Below, piece after piece: positions 19,260-28,012 of a stretch of DNA of 64,000 bases. Position 1 is the stretch's first letter. Every line of letters starts with the position of its first letter. The notes under the pieces are model-generated. The model was given only the letters and a program-made list of their open reading frames with translations. It ran no database searches and was not told the DNA's origin. The position numbers and the translations under genes were made by a program. The DNA is from Peribacillus alkalitolerans (GTDB lineage Bacteria; Bacillota; Bacilli; Bacillales; DSM-1321), in assembly GCF_010882125.1 (NCBI RefSeq), contig NZ_JAAGVZ010000006.1, forward strand, positions 186,001-250,000, given 5' to 3'.

Positions 19260-20033
19260 ATGAACATTTATGTATTATTAAAAAGAACTTTCGATACGGA
19301 AGAAAAAATCACTTTATCCGGTGGTCGAATTAACGAAGACGGCGCTGAATTCATTATCAACCCATACGATGAGTATGCAGTTGAAGAAGCAATCCAAAAG
19401 CGTGATGCGTTTGGTGGCGAAGTTACAGTTGTAACCGTAGGTAATGAAGAAGCAGAGAAGCAACTTCGTACAGCTTTAGCTATGGGTGCTGACAAGGCAG
19501 TTTTAATTAATATTGAAGATGATGTAGAAGCAGGAGATCAATTCACTACTGCAAAAATCCTTGGTGAATATTTAAAAGATAAAAATGCAGATTTAATCAT
19601 AGCTGGAAACGTGGCGATTGATGGTGGCTCTGGCCAAGTTGGTCCACGTGTAGCAGAATTATTGAACATTCCTTATATCACTACGATTACCAAATTAGAT
19701 ATCGATGGAACAACTGCAACGGTATTGCGTGATGTAGAAGGGGATTCAGAAGTGATTGAAACTTCCCTTCCATTACTGGTAACAGCTCAACAAGGCTTGA
19801 ATGAGCCTCGTTATCCATCCCTTCCTGGAATCATGAAGGCTAAGAAGAAGCCTTTAGATGAACTGGAACTTGATGACCTTGATTTAGAAGAAGATGATGT
19901 AGTAGCGAAAACAAAAACAATCGAAGTATACCTTCCACCTCAAAAAGCAGCTGGAAGAATCCTTGATGGTGAAATCAAAGATCAAGTACAAGAATTGGTG
20001 AAACTTCTACACACTGAAGCAAAGGTAATCTAA
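19260..20033 (+). CDS. etfB: electron transfer flavoprotein beta subunit
   Basis: A 257-residue beta chain with the ETF-beta adenine-nucleotide fold. The N-terminus 'MNIYVLLKRTFDTEEKI' is typical, 'YDEYAVEEAIQ' follows, and the recognition-loop region is around 'QGLNEPRYPSLPGIMKAKKKP' in segments. An ATG at 19245 is in frame but includes the GGAGGG ribosome binding site, so 19260 is the start. With EtfA it carries electrons from acyl-CoA dehydrogenases to the quinone pool. Confidence 0.95.
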   Translation: MNIYVLLKRTFDTEEKITLSGGRINEDGAEFIINPYDEYAVEEAIQKRDAFGGEVTVVTVGNEEAEKQLRTALAMGADKAVLINIEDDVEAGDQFTTAKILGEYLKDKNADLIIAGNVAIDGGSGQVGPRVAELLNIPYITTITKLDIDGTTATVLRDVEGDSEVIETSLPLLVTAQQGLNEPRYPSLPGIMKAKKKPLDELELDDLDLEEDDVVAKTKTIEVYLPPQKAAGRILDGEIKDQVQELVKLLHTEAKVI

Positions 20034-20071
20034 TTCAAAAAATCAAACAACAAGTACAGGAGGTTATATAA

Positions 20072-21049
20072 ATGGCTAGAAAAATTCTCGTACTAGGTGA
20101 GGTTCGTGATAACTCCCTTCGTAACGTATCTTTTGAAGCAATCGCTGCTGCAAAGTTAGCATCTGAAAATGGTGAAGTTGTAGGTGTATTAATTGGCAGT
20201 GGTGTATCTAATGTTGCAAATGAGCTTGTACAATATGGAGCTGACAGAGTTGTTACAGTAGAAGATGAAAAGCTACAAAACTATACGTCTGACGGCTTTT
20301 CACAAGCTTTCCTAGCAGTAGTAGAATCGGAGAAGCCTGAAGGAATCATCCTTGGCCATACTGCATTAGGGAAGGACTTAGCTCCTCGTTTAGCTGGAAA
20401 ATTGAATTCTGGCTTGATTTCTGACGTTACTGCAATCGAAGAGCAAGGCGGAAACTTAGTATTTACTCGACCAATCTATTCAGGAAAAGCGTTTGAAAAG
20501 AAAATTGTGACAGTCGGTCTTATTTTCGCAACGATTCGTCCGAACAATATTACTCCACTTGAAAAAGATGCTTCCCGCACTGGAGATGTATCATCACTAT
20601 CTGTTGAGATTAAAGATCTTCGTGCAATTATTAAGGAAGTTGTCCGCAAAGCAAGTGAAGGTGTTGACCTTTCAGAAGCAAAAGTTGTTATTGCTGGTGG
20701 ACGTGGCGTGAAGAGCGAAGATGGCTTCAACCCATTGAAGGAGCTTGCAAACGTACTTGGAGGAGCTGTAGGAGCATCTCGTGGAGCTTGTGATGCTGAT
20801 TATTGCGATTATTCCCTTCAAATTGGTCAAACTGGTAAAGTAGTAACGCCTGACTTATATATCGCTTGTGGAATTTCTGGAGCGATCCAACACTTAGCCG
20901 GAATGTCTAACTCAAAGGTAATTGTGGCAATCAACAAGGATCCAGAAGCTAATATCTTCAAAGTAGCAGACTACGGAATCGTAGGAGACCTGTTTGAAGT
21001 TGTACCTATGCTGACTGAAGAATTCAGAAAGCTAAAAGTGAACGCTTAA
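20072..21049 (+). CDS. etfA: electron transfer flavoprotein alpha subunit
   Basis: A 325-residue alpha chain. The C-terminal FAD domain shows 'VIAGGRGVKSEDGF', 'GASRGACDADY', 'QIGQTGKVVTPDLYIACGISGAIQHLAGM' (in segments) and 'INKDPEANIF'. It binds FAD and pairs with EtfB. It starts 38 bases after etfB with AGGAGG upstream and ends before a strong terminator. The usual Ala/Arg in 'GASR' is retained. Confidence 0.95.
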   Translation: MARKILVLGEVRDNSLRNVSFEAIAAAKLASENGEVVGVLIGSGVSNVANELVQYGADRVVTVEDEKLQNYTSDGFSQAFLAVVESEKPEGIILGHTALGKDLAPRLAGKLNSGLISDVTAIEEQGGNLVFTRPIYSGKAFEKKIVTVGLIFATIRPNNITPLEKDASRTGDVSSLSVEIKDLRAIIKEVVRKASEGVDLSEAKVVIAGGRGVKSEDGFNPLKELANVLGGAVGASRGACDADYCDYSLQIGQTGKVVTPDLYIACGISGAIQHLAGMSNSKVIVAINKDPEANIFKVADYGIVGDLFEVVPMLTEEFRKLKVNA

Positions 21050-21062
21050 TAACATTCCATCT

Positions 21063-21089
21063 AACCCGGCATGAATTTGCCGGGTTTTT
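21063..21089 (+). terminator. terminator of fadB-etfBA
   Basis: The stem AACCCGGC / GCCGGGTT with a short loop is followed by TTTTT. Confidence 0.88.
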
Positions 21090-21245
21090 CAAGTGTTAAA
21101 GACCTTTTTTGAACCTATTTAGTTGTCCCAAAAGGAATAAAGAATGCATAAAATGAGTCGAGACAAATTATTAGCATAGTTTTTGGCTGCAGTGTTATAC
21201 TGTCTGTAGTTATAAAGTATTTATTTATTAGGAGGATTTAGTCAT

Positions 21246-21560
21246 ATGGCAATTGTGAATGCAACTGATCAAACTTTTACAAATGAAACGAGCGAAGGCT
21301 TAGTATTGGTAGATTTCTGGGCTCCTTGGTGCGGACCTTGTAAAATGATCGCTCCAGTACTTGAAGAGCTAGACTCTGAAATGGCAGACAAAGCAAAAAT
21401 CGTTAAAGTTGACGTTGATGAAAACCAAGAAACTGCTGGTAAATTTGGCGTTATGAGCATTCCGACTCTTCTAGTGTTGAAAAACGGTGAAGTGGTCGAT
21501 AAAGTGGTAGGTTTCCAACCTAAAGAATCTCTTGCTAACCTTTTAAGCAAGCACGCTTAA
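21246..21560 (+). CDS. trxA: thioredoxin
   Basis: A 104-residue classical thioredoxin with active site '[10 protein letters not shown]' at residues 25-34 and the cis-Pro loop 'MSIPTLL'. It is the general cytosolic disulfide reductant, recycled by thioredoxin reductase. TTAGGAGGA precedes the ATG and TATACT lies at about 21195. In B. subtilis uvrC follows directly; here a 9-kb island intervenes. Confidence 0.97.
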   Translation: MAIVNATDQTFTNETSEGLVLVDFWAPWCGPCKMIAPVLEELDSEMADKAKIVKVDVDENQETAGKFGVMSIPTLLVLKNGEVVDKVVGFQPKESLANLLSKHA

Positions 21561-21572
21561 TATAATTATTAA

Positions 21573-21622
21573 AAAGGGTGATTCAGTATCCGTTTTTAGG
21601 ATATCTGAATCATCCTTTTTTA
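21573..21622 (+). terminator. terminator of trxA
   Basis: A long stem AAAGGGTGATTCAG / CTGAATCATCCTTT is followed by a T-rich run. Confidence 0.85.
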
Positions 21623-21671
21623 TTTTTCTAGGAAATGAAGAGAATGAAAGATTTTATTTAACGAATTTGTA

Positions 21672-21727
21672 TTGACAGTGATAATCATTCTCTCTATAAT
21701 AGCAATTGTGAATGAAAATCATTTTCA
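21672..21727 (+). promoter_or_regulatory. consensus sigma-A promoter with two Fur boxes
   Basis: TTGACA (21672-21677) and TATAAT (21695-21700), 17 bases apart, are both perfect consensus. A Fur-type sequence TGATAATCATTCTC lies between the two hexamers. A second, TGAATGAAAATCATTTTCA (21709-21727), lies just downstream of the -10. Both follow the 7-1-7 pattern TGATAATnATTATCA. This predicts strong expression under iron limitation and tight repression by Fur-Fe(II). Confidence 0.9.
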
Positions 21728-21754
21728 ATTAGGGGTTACAGGGGGATACATACA

Positions 21755-22945
21755 ATGAAAAAGAGACAATTGGCAGCCATTTTTTCTAGTTTTTTATTAG
21801 CAGGTGCAGTTTTGACAGGCTGTAATTCTGAAAGTAAAACAACTTCAACAAATGAAGAGAAAAAAGAGGAACAGGCTGAGACTAAAGAAGAATCAACAGA
21901 GACAGCAGAAGTAGAAGAAGTGAATTATTCAGAAGTCTTTAAAGAGGCTGTTACTGAATTAGAAAAAGCTAAAGAGGGTAAAGAAGTAGATTATGATAAA
22001 GTTACCGAATTATATACAAATAATCTTCAAACACTAGTTCAAGAAAGAGATGCAGAATTTGAGGATAAATTAGATCAGCATATTACAACTGCTTTACAAG
22101 CGGGTAAAGACGGTTCTATGGATAAAGTGGTAGTAAAGCAATTATTTGATAAACTTATGCAAAAAGTATTCTATACGACTATGAAACATGAGTTCAAAGA
22201 AATTGATGAGAACTGGGATAATAAAGAAGAGGTAAAAGAAGAAATCGAAGAAGCTAAAGAGTTTTATGCGATTATACAAACAACTGTTGAAAAACGTGAT
22301 GCAGCATATGGAACGAATATGGTGGATGTAATTGCAGGTGGATTTACTGAGATTGAAACAGCTGTGGAATCTAATGATAAATTAGGATTCATGCTTGGTA
22401 AGCAAGTAGTTGATAAAACATTAATGAAAACTTTCTATTTTGCAACTGGGGCAATTCCAAATGGCTATGCAACAAAAGCTGCAGATGAAGCGAAAAAAGA
22501 TAAGGTAGTAGCAAAAATTGAACAAGCAGAGGGTTGGGCATTCTATCAATCGCTATACAGCTATTTGAATGGCCATTCTCCAGAAGAAGCAGCTTTCATT
22601 CTTCAGCAATTTGATTTACAAACAGATGTAGCTACATTGAATCCTGAACAAGTAAACAAGGCTTTCATTCGAGGATTCTCTAATATTGCTCTTGGGGAGT
22701 ATCAAGAAAGTGAAGAACTTTGGGGAGAAGACAAATCTGTTATAACTGCTTTAGAAGGTGCTTTATTCATTGATGTAATTGGCGAAGATATTAAAGGATT
22801 ACTTGGAGAAGCAGAGTATAATAAACTAAAAGAAAATGCACAAAAATATCTCGATGCAGCAAAAGCAAAAGATAAAACAGTTGGAGAACCTTTACTAAAA
22901 GATCTTCGAGCAAGCTTAGAAACAGTGATTGAAAAAGCGAAATAA
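21755..22945 (+). CDS. iron-regulated lipoprotein with internal duplication, function unknown
   Basis: A 396-residue lipoprotein. The signal peptide ends in lipobox 'LTGC' with Cys23. An acidic linker (about residues 30-55) is followed by a soluble helical region. Two segments, about residues 83-146 and 167-236, look like copies of each other: 'RDAEFEDKL...QLFDKLMQKVFY' against 'RDAAYGTNM...QVVDKTLMKTFY'. A further helical region follows. I do not recognise the family. The Fur-controlled promoter and the FTR1 gene downstream suggest a surface iron-binding or iron-delivery protein. There is no cupredoxin domain as in EfeO. Very rich in Glu and Lys. Confidence 0.8.
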   Translation: MKKRQLAAIFSSFLLAGAVLTGCNSESKTTSTNEEKKEEQAETKEESTETAEVEEVNYSEVFKEAVTELEKAKEGKEVDYDKVTELYTNNLQTLVQERDAEFEDKLDQHITTALQAGKDGSMDKVVVKQLFDKLMQKVFYTTMKHEFKEIDENWDNKEEVKEEIEEAKEFYAIIQTTVEKRDAAYGTNMVDVIAGGFTEIETAVESNDKLGFMLGKQVVDKTLMKTFYFATGAIPNGYATKAADEAKKDKVVAKIEQAEGWAFYQSLYSYLNGHSPEEAAFILQQFDLQTDVATLNPEQVNKAFIRGFSNIALGEYQESEELWGEDKSVITALEGALFIDVIGEDIKGLLGEAEYNKLKENAQKYLDAAKAKDKTVGEPLLKDLRASLETVIEKAK

Positions 22946-22962
22946 ACCTAATTTTGATTAGG

Positions 22963-22993
22963 AAAAACCTTGTGTAACAACAAGGTTTTTTCC
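22963..22993 (+). terminator. terminator after the lipoprotein gene
   Basis: AAAAACCTTG-tgtaacaa-CAAGGTTTTTT forms a compact hairpin with a T run, separating the lipoprotein from the sugar genes. Confidence 0.85.
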
Positions 22994-23043
22994 TTGTTTA
23001 ATGCATATTAATAATGAATCAAATTATTGATTGAGGTGTTATT

Positions 23044-23991
23044 TTGAAAATTATAGTAACTGGTGGTGCAGGGTTTATTGGAAGTAACCTCACTAAAAGA
23101 TTAATAAAAGAAAATCATGAGGTTTATGTTATTGATTGCCTTCATCCCTATTATTCACCTGAAAGGAAAATGAAGCAGTTAGACAGTATCGAATCAATTG
23201 GATCTTTTAAATTTATTGAGATGAACTTACTTGATAAAGAGAAACTTGAGGAACTATTAATGCAAATCAATGCGGATACTGTCGTCCATTTAGCTGCTTT
23301 ACCAGGCGTGGCCTATTCGATTGAAAACCCCCTTGAATATGTAGATTATGATATAAAAGCCACCATTAATGTTCTAGAAGCTGCTGGGAAGTCAGGCGTC
23401 TCAAATGTAGTTTTTGCTTCTTCATCATCCGTTTATGGTAACCAACCAGGACCATTCAAAGAAGAAATGGCAAATGGAAAGGTCATTTCTCCTTATGCTG
23501 CTTCGAAATTTTCAGCAGAGTCCTATTGTCATGTATATGAGTATTTGTATGGTTATCGGGTGAATATCCTGAGGTTTTTTACGGTTTATGGACCATGGGG
23601 TAGACCTGACATGGCTATAGGGAAATTTATAAAAAAACTCATTCGTGGCGAAGACATTATCCTCTTTGGAGAGGGAAGAGCACGGGATTTTACATACATA
23701 GATGATATAGTGACTGGAATTTACTTATCCATTACCACATTATCCAAAAGTGAGACTATCAATATTGGATCAGGTAGGCCAATAACGATGGAATTTCTTT
23801 TATCTGAATTAAATTCCTTTTTCCCTGATATGAAAATAATTAAAGAAAATCCTCGTGTAGGAGATGTAGTTAACACTTGGGCTGACATTAGTAAGGCTAA
23901 ACGTTTATTAGGATTTGCTCCAAAAGTAGACTTTAAACAAGGGTTGATGGAAACTGTGAAGTGGGCAAAAGAAAATGAAAGCATTCTTTAA
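23044..23991 (+). CDS. NAD-dependent sugar-nucleotide epimerase/dehydratase
   Basis: A 315-residue extended SDR. The Rossmann motif 'GGAGFIGSNL' is at residues 7-16 and 'HLAALPGV' near 84. 'SSSSVYG' lies near 127, catalytic 'YAASK' is at 151-155 and 'ARDFTYIDD' near 215. It resembles UDP-glucose or UDP-glucuronate 4-epimerases; the exact sugar cannot be assigned. It starts at TTG 23044 after GAGGTG and overlaps the next gene by 17 bases. It is the first gene of a tightly packed four-gene unit and probably makes the sugar nucleotide used by the GT2 enzyme. Confidence 0.85.
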   Translation: MKIIVTGGAGFIGSNLTKRLIKENHEVYVIDCLHPYYSPERKMKQLDSIESIGSFKFIEMNLLDKEKLEELLMQINADTVVHLAALPGVAYSIENPLEYVDYDIKATINVLEAAGKSGVSNVVFASSSSVYGNQPGPFKEEMANGKVISPYAASKFSAESYCHVYEYLYGYRVNILRFFTVYGPWGRPDMAIGKFIKKLIRGEDIILFGEGRARDFTYIDDIVTGIYLSITTLSKSETINIGSGRPITMEFLLSELNSFFPDMKIIKENPRVGDVVNTWADISKAKRLLGFAPKVDFKQGLMETVKWAKENESIL

Positions 23992-24916
23992 AAAGAATGT
24001 AAAGCATTTACCATCCTTATTCATCCTGATTGGTTTTATATATTTGACCTTGCATTACTTTGATGCTCAATATTTGTGGAAAAGCACGAATAAAATGTTT
24101 GCCCATCCAATTCTGCTACTTTCTATATTCGTAATCTATTTCATTTCTTTTTGCTTTAAAGCAGTTGCTTGGAAGCTTTATTTTAGAGGGAAGGCACGAT
24201 TCACTACTTGTTTATTAGGCATATTATATAGTTTGTTGATCAATCATTTACTACCTATTAAATTAGGGGATTTGTTTAGAATTAAAGTATTAAGCACGAG
24301 GGACTCACACATTAAGGATCAGGAAGCATTTCAATCAGTAATAGTACTAAGGTTGATAGATATGCTTACCTTAACGCTCATTACTTTGGTTGGGCTACTA
24401 AGTTTGGGAGTTAAGTTTAGAATACCTGTATGGATGATAGTGATTGGCGGAATCGGTAGTTTTCTTTGTTTGCTTATAATAAATAAATATTTCCCTAGTT
24501 TTTTGAAAAGACATCTAGCCCTTATGAAAAAAGCATTCTCAGGCATGAATGGTATTGGTATCATTCTGTTTACTGTGACGAGTTGGATTCTAGAAGCCGG
24601 AGTTCTATATGGTACAGTCATGGCACTTGATGGAGACCTGTCATTCTTTAAGTCAGTGATAGCCAATAGCTTTACAATTGCAGGACAGGTCTTTCAAATT
24701 ACCCCAGGTGGACTTGCAAATTATGAAAGTTTCCTTGTATTTGCACTAGGTTTGATGGATTTTTCTATTAAAGAGGGGTATATGGTAGCAGTTTTAACAC
24801 ATGCCATGAAATTTATGTTTTCTTATACAGCAGGCTTTATTGCATTTATTAATTATCCCATATCCTTAAAGACCATGAAGGAATGGGTAAAGGTAAGAGG
24901 AGTGATGAAAGAGTGA
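23975..24916 (+). CDS. YbhN/AglD-type multispan membrane protein (LPG_synthase_TM), putative flippase
   Basis: A 313-residue protein with about eight hydrophobic spans. Family marks include 'LLINHLLPIKLGDLFRIKVL' in the middle and 'QITPGGLANYESFLVFALG' near residue 245, typical of the lysylphosphatidylglycerol-synthase transmembrane region shared with YbhN. Stand-alone members have been suggested to flip or present lipid-linked substrates; the enzymatic domain of MprF is absent. It overlaps the epimerase upstream and shares a GTGA start-stop junction with the next gene. Role inferred from its place between sugar genes. Confidence 0.75.
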   Translation: MKAFFKKNVKHLPSLFILIGFIYLTLHYFDAQYLWKSTNKMFAHPILLLSIFVIYFISFCFKAVAWKLYFRGKARFTTCLLGILYSLLINHLLPIKLGDLFRIKVLSTRDSHIKDQEAFQSVIVLRLIDMLTLTLITLVGLLSLGVKFRIPVWMIVIGGIGSFLCLLIINKYFPSFLKRHLALMKKAFSGMNGIGIILFTVTSWILEAGVLYGTVMALDGDLSFFKSVIANSFTIAGQVFQITPGGLANYESFLVFALGLMDFSIKEGYMVAVLTHAMKFMFSYTAGFIAFINYPISLKTMKEWVKVRGVMKE

Positions 24917-26379
24917 AAAGTGCTTCTAAATTCGAAAAAATTGCAGCACGATGTTGGAATTTATTAAATGAAGGAAAACCGTTTACTCCCATCTTTGTTT
25001 TCGGGACTTTTATGTTATTTCATGCCTCTTTATGGGGATCACTTCAGTCGATGCTTGATTTATTAGGAGCATTTATATATGTAATCCCATTATTAGTCAT
25101 CTTTTATATCTTTGATTTCCCATTATTATTAAGGAATTATTTATGGATTCCTTTTGTCATTTATTTAATCGTTTGGAATGAAGTCGATATTAATCTTCTT
25201 TTATTTTCAGTTGCACTGTATTTCTTTTTCACTGTGTTTTTTTGGGGAACCTTCTATTATCACTTAAGGATTGGCACATCCTGGATGAACTTTACTCGTT
25301 TTTGGAAACTAGTATTGAAAAATAGTGATTCAACAAGTGGGAACGCTCAAGAGCAATTGCCTAAATTCCTACTAATTTTATCTATTTGGGAAATGATTTT
25401 TGAAGCTAATAGATCTGCTGGAGAAATTGAAATACTTTCTTTCATTCTCTTTTATGCATTTATATTATTATTTGCATATATTCTTCATCGGAATTTATTT
25501 GATTGGAAACCAAAAATCTATGGATCTTATACAAAAGATAGTTTTCCACAACCAGATAAAGCATTATCTGAAAAAGTCATTGTGATTGTAGTGGATGGAA
25601 TGAGAAAAGAGCGGTTTTATGAAGCGGATACTCCATATTTAGACTTTTTAAAAGAAAACGGTACAGAATATATGAATATGGAGACTGTTTATCCTGCAAG
25701 AACCGTAGTATGTTTTTCGTCCATGTTTACAGGTACCTATCCATTTGAACACGGTATTCAATCAAATATGGTATGGAAACTAGGGATTAAAGTAGAAAGT
25801 ATTTTTGACTCTTTGCGTAAAGTAGGGAAAAAGGGAAGGCTTCTTGGAATTGCGCATTTAGTGGATTCAATGGGAGATGATGTTGAAACAGTCACAGCAG
25901 TCATGCACAACGATAAAGCAGATCCTAATATCATGGCAAGAGCAAAAAAAATTATGAGTGAACAGGATCCTGAACTATTCATTGTTCAAATGATTGCAAC
26001 AGATCAAACGGGTCATAGCATGGGCGTTTTATATGATGAATACTTACAAAAAATACATGAAGCTGATGCTCTAATAAAGGACTTTGTCTCATGGCTTGAA
26101 AAAGAAGGGAAAATGGAAAATACCACGTTATTCATATGTGCTGATCATGGACAGGCTGATGGAATTGGTGGACATGGGCATCTTGATGAAGGCGAAAGGT
26201 TTGTTCCCTTTATTGTCCATGGACCGAATATCGCAAAAGGGAAAAAAGTTGAGGAGAAACATAGTCTCGTTTCTTTAGCACCTACCCTTTCATACCTTTT
26301 AGGTGCGCCTTTCCCAAATCATAGTAGAGGTAAAGTATTATTAGATGCATTCAAGAAGGATGAGTTCAAACATGAATAA
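24913..26379 (+). CDS. membrane-anchored alkaline phosphatase superfamily / type I phosphodiesterase-like protein
   Basis: A 488-residue protein. The N-terminal ~195 residues hold five or six membrane spans. The C-terminal half is an alkaline phosphatase-superfamily domain: 'VIVVDGMR' supplies the first metal Asp (about residue 228). 'PARTVVCFSS' holds the candidate nucleophile Thr264, 'ATDQTGHSMG' an Asp/His pair and 'CADHGQADGIGGHGH' the second Asp-His. Such enzymes hydrolyse or transfer phospho groups on nucleotides or lipids. The GTG at 24913 overlaps the flippase stop and follows AGAGGAG; an ATG at 24883 is the alternative. The substrate is unknown. Confidence 0.8.
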   Translation: MKSASKFEKIAARCWNLLNEGKPFTPIFVFGTFMLFHASLWGSLQSMLDLLGAFIYVIPLLVIFYIFDFPLLLRNYLWIPFVIYLIVWNEVDINLLLFSVALYFFFTVFFWGTFYYHLRIGTSWMNFTRFWKLVLKNSDSTSGNAQEQLPKFLLILSIWEMIFEANRSAGEIEILSFILFYAFILLFAYILHRNLFDWKPKIYGSYTKDSFPQPDKALSEKVIVIVVDGMRKERFYEADTPYLDFLKENGTEYMNMETVYPARTVVCFSSMFTGTYPFEHGIQSNMVWKLGIKVESIFDSLRKVGKKGRLLGIAHLVDSMGDDVETVTAVMHNDKADPNIMARAKKIMSEQDPELFIVQMIATDQTGHSMGVLYDEYLQKIHEADALIKDFVSWLEKEGKMENTTLFICADHGQADGIGGHGHLDEGERFVPFIVHGPNIAKGKKVEEKHSLVSLAPTLSYLLGAPFPNHSRGKVLLDAFKKDEFKHE

Positions 26380-27169
26380 ACAAAAAGTAATAGTTTTTCT
26401 TCCTGCATTTAATGAGGAGGATTCAATAGGTAGGGTTATTGAAGACATTCCAAGAGACTTTCATCATCAGGTGGAAGTTAAGGTTTTAGTGATTGATGAT
26501 GGGTCAAAGGATCAAACTGTCAACGTGGCCAAAAAAGCAGGTGCTGATTATATTGTCAGCTTTGAGAGGAACCGTGGTCTAGGTGCGGCGGTGCGTGCAG
26601 GGTTGAAGGAAAGTTATAAACGTGGTGCAGATATCGCGGTCATGATTGATGCAGATGGAGAATATCCACCGAAGCAAATCCCCGAATTGTTGGAACCGAT
26701 ATTTAATGGTGAAGTGGACTATACGATGGGATCAAGGTTTTTAGGGACCATAAAAGGAATGAAGCTTCACCGGAGATTAGGTAATTACTTCTTTACTTTT
26801 ATACAGAGTATACTCCTTAAAAAATGGATATTTGATGGTCAATCTGGTATGAGGGCCTTTACAAGGCAGGTTCTCGAACATGCAGAAATTATCCATGATT
26901 ATAACTATGCACAGGTACTGACCTTAAATATTGTTAGAAAAGGATTTCGTGTCAAGGAGATTCCTATTCAATATCAGGTGCGTTCTACAGGTGAATCTTT
27001 TATTACTTTCAGAGGATATATAACTTCGGTTGTTCCTGCAATCTTGAAAGAGCTAAAAAGACCCGTTCACAAAGTAGAAATTGATACAGAGGCACATTCG
27101 TTCAATAATTTAGAAATAAAAAAGTCAATTAAATCAAGAAATCCGAAGGATATATCCATTGCAAAATAA
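26372..27169 (+). CDS. family 2 glycosyltransferase, polyprenyl-phosphate sugar synthase-like
   Basis: A 265-residue GT-A enzyme of the dolichol-phosphate mannose synthase type. It has 'LPAFNEEDSIG' at the N-terminus, 'VIDDGSKDQT', 'RNRGLGAAVRAG', the DxD motif 'IDADGEYPP' and 'MGSRFLG'. No C-terminal membrane domain is present, as in soluble DPM1-like forms. It would transfer a sugar from a nucleotide to a polyprenyl phosphate. The frame is open from 26345; the ATG at 26372 overlaps the upstream stop by eight bases and is the most natural start. The GT-C gene at 29.2 kb would be the user of its product. Confidence 0.85.
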   Translation: MNKQKVIVFLPAFNEEDSIGRVIEDIPRDFHHQVEVKVLVIDDGSKDQTVNVAKKAGADYIVSFERNRGLGAAVRAGLKESYKRGADIAVMIDADGEYPPKQIPELLEPIFNGEVDYTMGSRFLGTIKGMKLHRRLGNYFFTFIQSILLKKWIFDGQSGMRAFTRQVLEHAEIIHDYNYAQVLTLNIVRKGFRVKEIPIQYQVRSTGESFITFRGYITSVVPAILKELKRPVHKVEIDTEAHSFNNLEIKKSIKSRNPKDISIAK

Positions 27170-27171
27170 GA

Positions 27172-27200
27172 TTGACATTAATATTGATAATCATTATCAT
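27172..27200 (+). promoter_or_regulatory. sigma-A promoter overlapped by a perfect Fur box
   Basis: TTGACA (27172-27177) and TATCAT (27195-27200) are 17 bases apart. TGATAATCATTATCA at 27185-27199 is an exact 7-1-7 Fur core lying across the spacer and -10. It begins three bases after the GT2 stop codon and drives the FTR1 pair. Confidence 0.92.
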
Positions 27201-27222
27201 TGAGAATGTAGGAGGATTGAAA

Positions 27223-27978
27223 ATGAAAAAACTTTTTTATATTGGTTTTATATTGTTATTTGCACTAAATCCTTTATTTGCTAACTCGGTAAATGCGTAT
27301 ACATACGGAGATCCTAATGAAGAAGAATTGGCAACAGTATATAATGAAATGTTAATTCAACTAGATAAAAATCCTCCCGATTTTGCTACCGCTAAAAAGC
27401 ATTTTGAAACGGTGAAAAAAGAAATTGATATGCATATGGGACCTGAACCTGCCAAGATCATTCTTCAAAACCTTGAAGATAAAGACAAAGAGAATACTAT
27501 AAAAAACATGGAGAAGCTCCTTGTTTTAAATATTGCAAGACGCTTAGAAAATGTAGATAAAAACTTTGCAGAATATGAAACAAGCAAACGTTTGTTAGCG
27601 AAGGGCTTTGCTACTTATAAAGCTTTGTCACCTAAAGTAGATGCAGAAAATGCACAAATGAATAAAGAAATAAATGAAGAATTTGATAAAGCATTAGCAT
27701 CATTAGGAAATCCTGGACTCTTTGGTGTAGGAAAAAGGGAAGCTGACAAAGTAGCCTTTAATGAAAGTAAAGATAAAGTATTAACTTCTCTACAAAAACA
27801 ATTTCAAATTAAAAGTTTAGAAGTTGGCCATTTCTCTGAGAGTGCAACAGAGACAAAAACAGAAAAAAAAGAATGGACGGATATAAGCAATTTGAAAAAT
27901 TGGATTCCAATCATACTAATTGTGGGAGTTATAGCTTCTGTTATCATTCTTTCCATTCGTAAGAAAAATAGAAAATAA
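27223..27978 (+). CDS. extracytoplasmic membrane-anchored protein paired with FTR1
   Basis: A 251-residue protein. The signal peptide covers about residues 1-25 and a helical extracytoplasmic domain with many charged residues follows. A single C-terminal membrane span (about 227-245) ends in a basic 'RKKNRK' tail. The frame is open from 27172 inside the promoter, but the ATG at 27223 follows GTAGGAGG and begins a clear signal peptide. It lies 34 bases before the FTR1 permease gene under a Fur box. I infer a partner of the permease, for example one that gathers or oxidises iron at the membrane. No peroxidase or cupredoxin motif is visible. Confidence 0.8.
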   Translation: MKKLFYIGFILLFALNPLFANSVNAYTYGDPNEEELATVYNEMLIQLDKNPPDFATAKKHFETVKKEIDMHMGPEPAKIILQNLEDKDKENTIKNMEKLLVLNIARRLENVDKNFAEYETSKRLLAKGFATYKALSPKVDAENAQMNKEINEEFDKALASLGNPGLFGVGKREADKVAFNESKDKVLTSLQKQFQIKSLEVGHFSESATETKTEKKEWTDISNLKNWIPIILIVGVIASVIILSIRKKNRK

Positions 27979-28012
27979 TAAAGGGACATCATGGGGAGAG
28001 GAGTTTTGCTCT

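Noticed and set aside
21170-21245. Stress-type promoter for trxA
   Set aside because: Only a TATACT-like -10 was clear; no -35 at a good distance could be set, so no promoter was listed.
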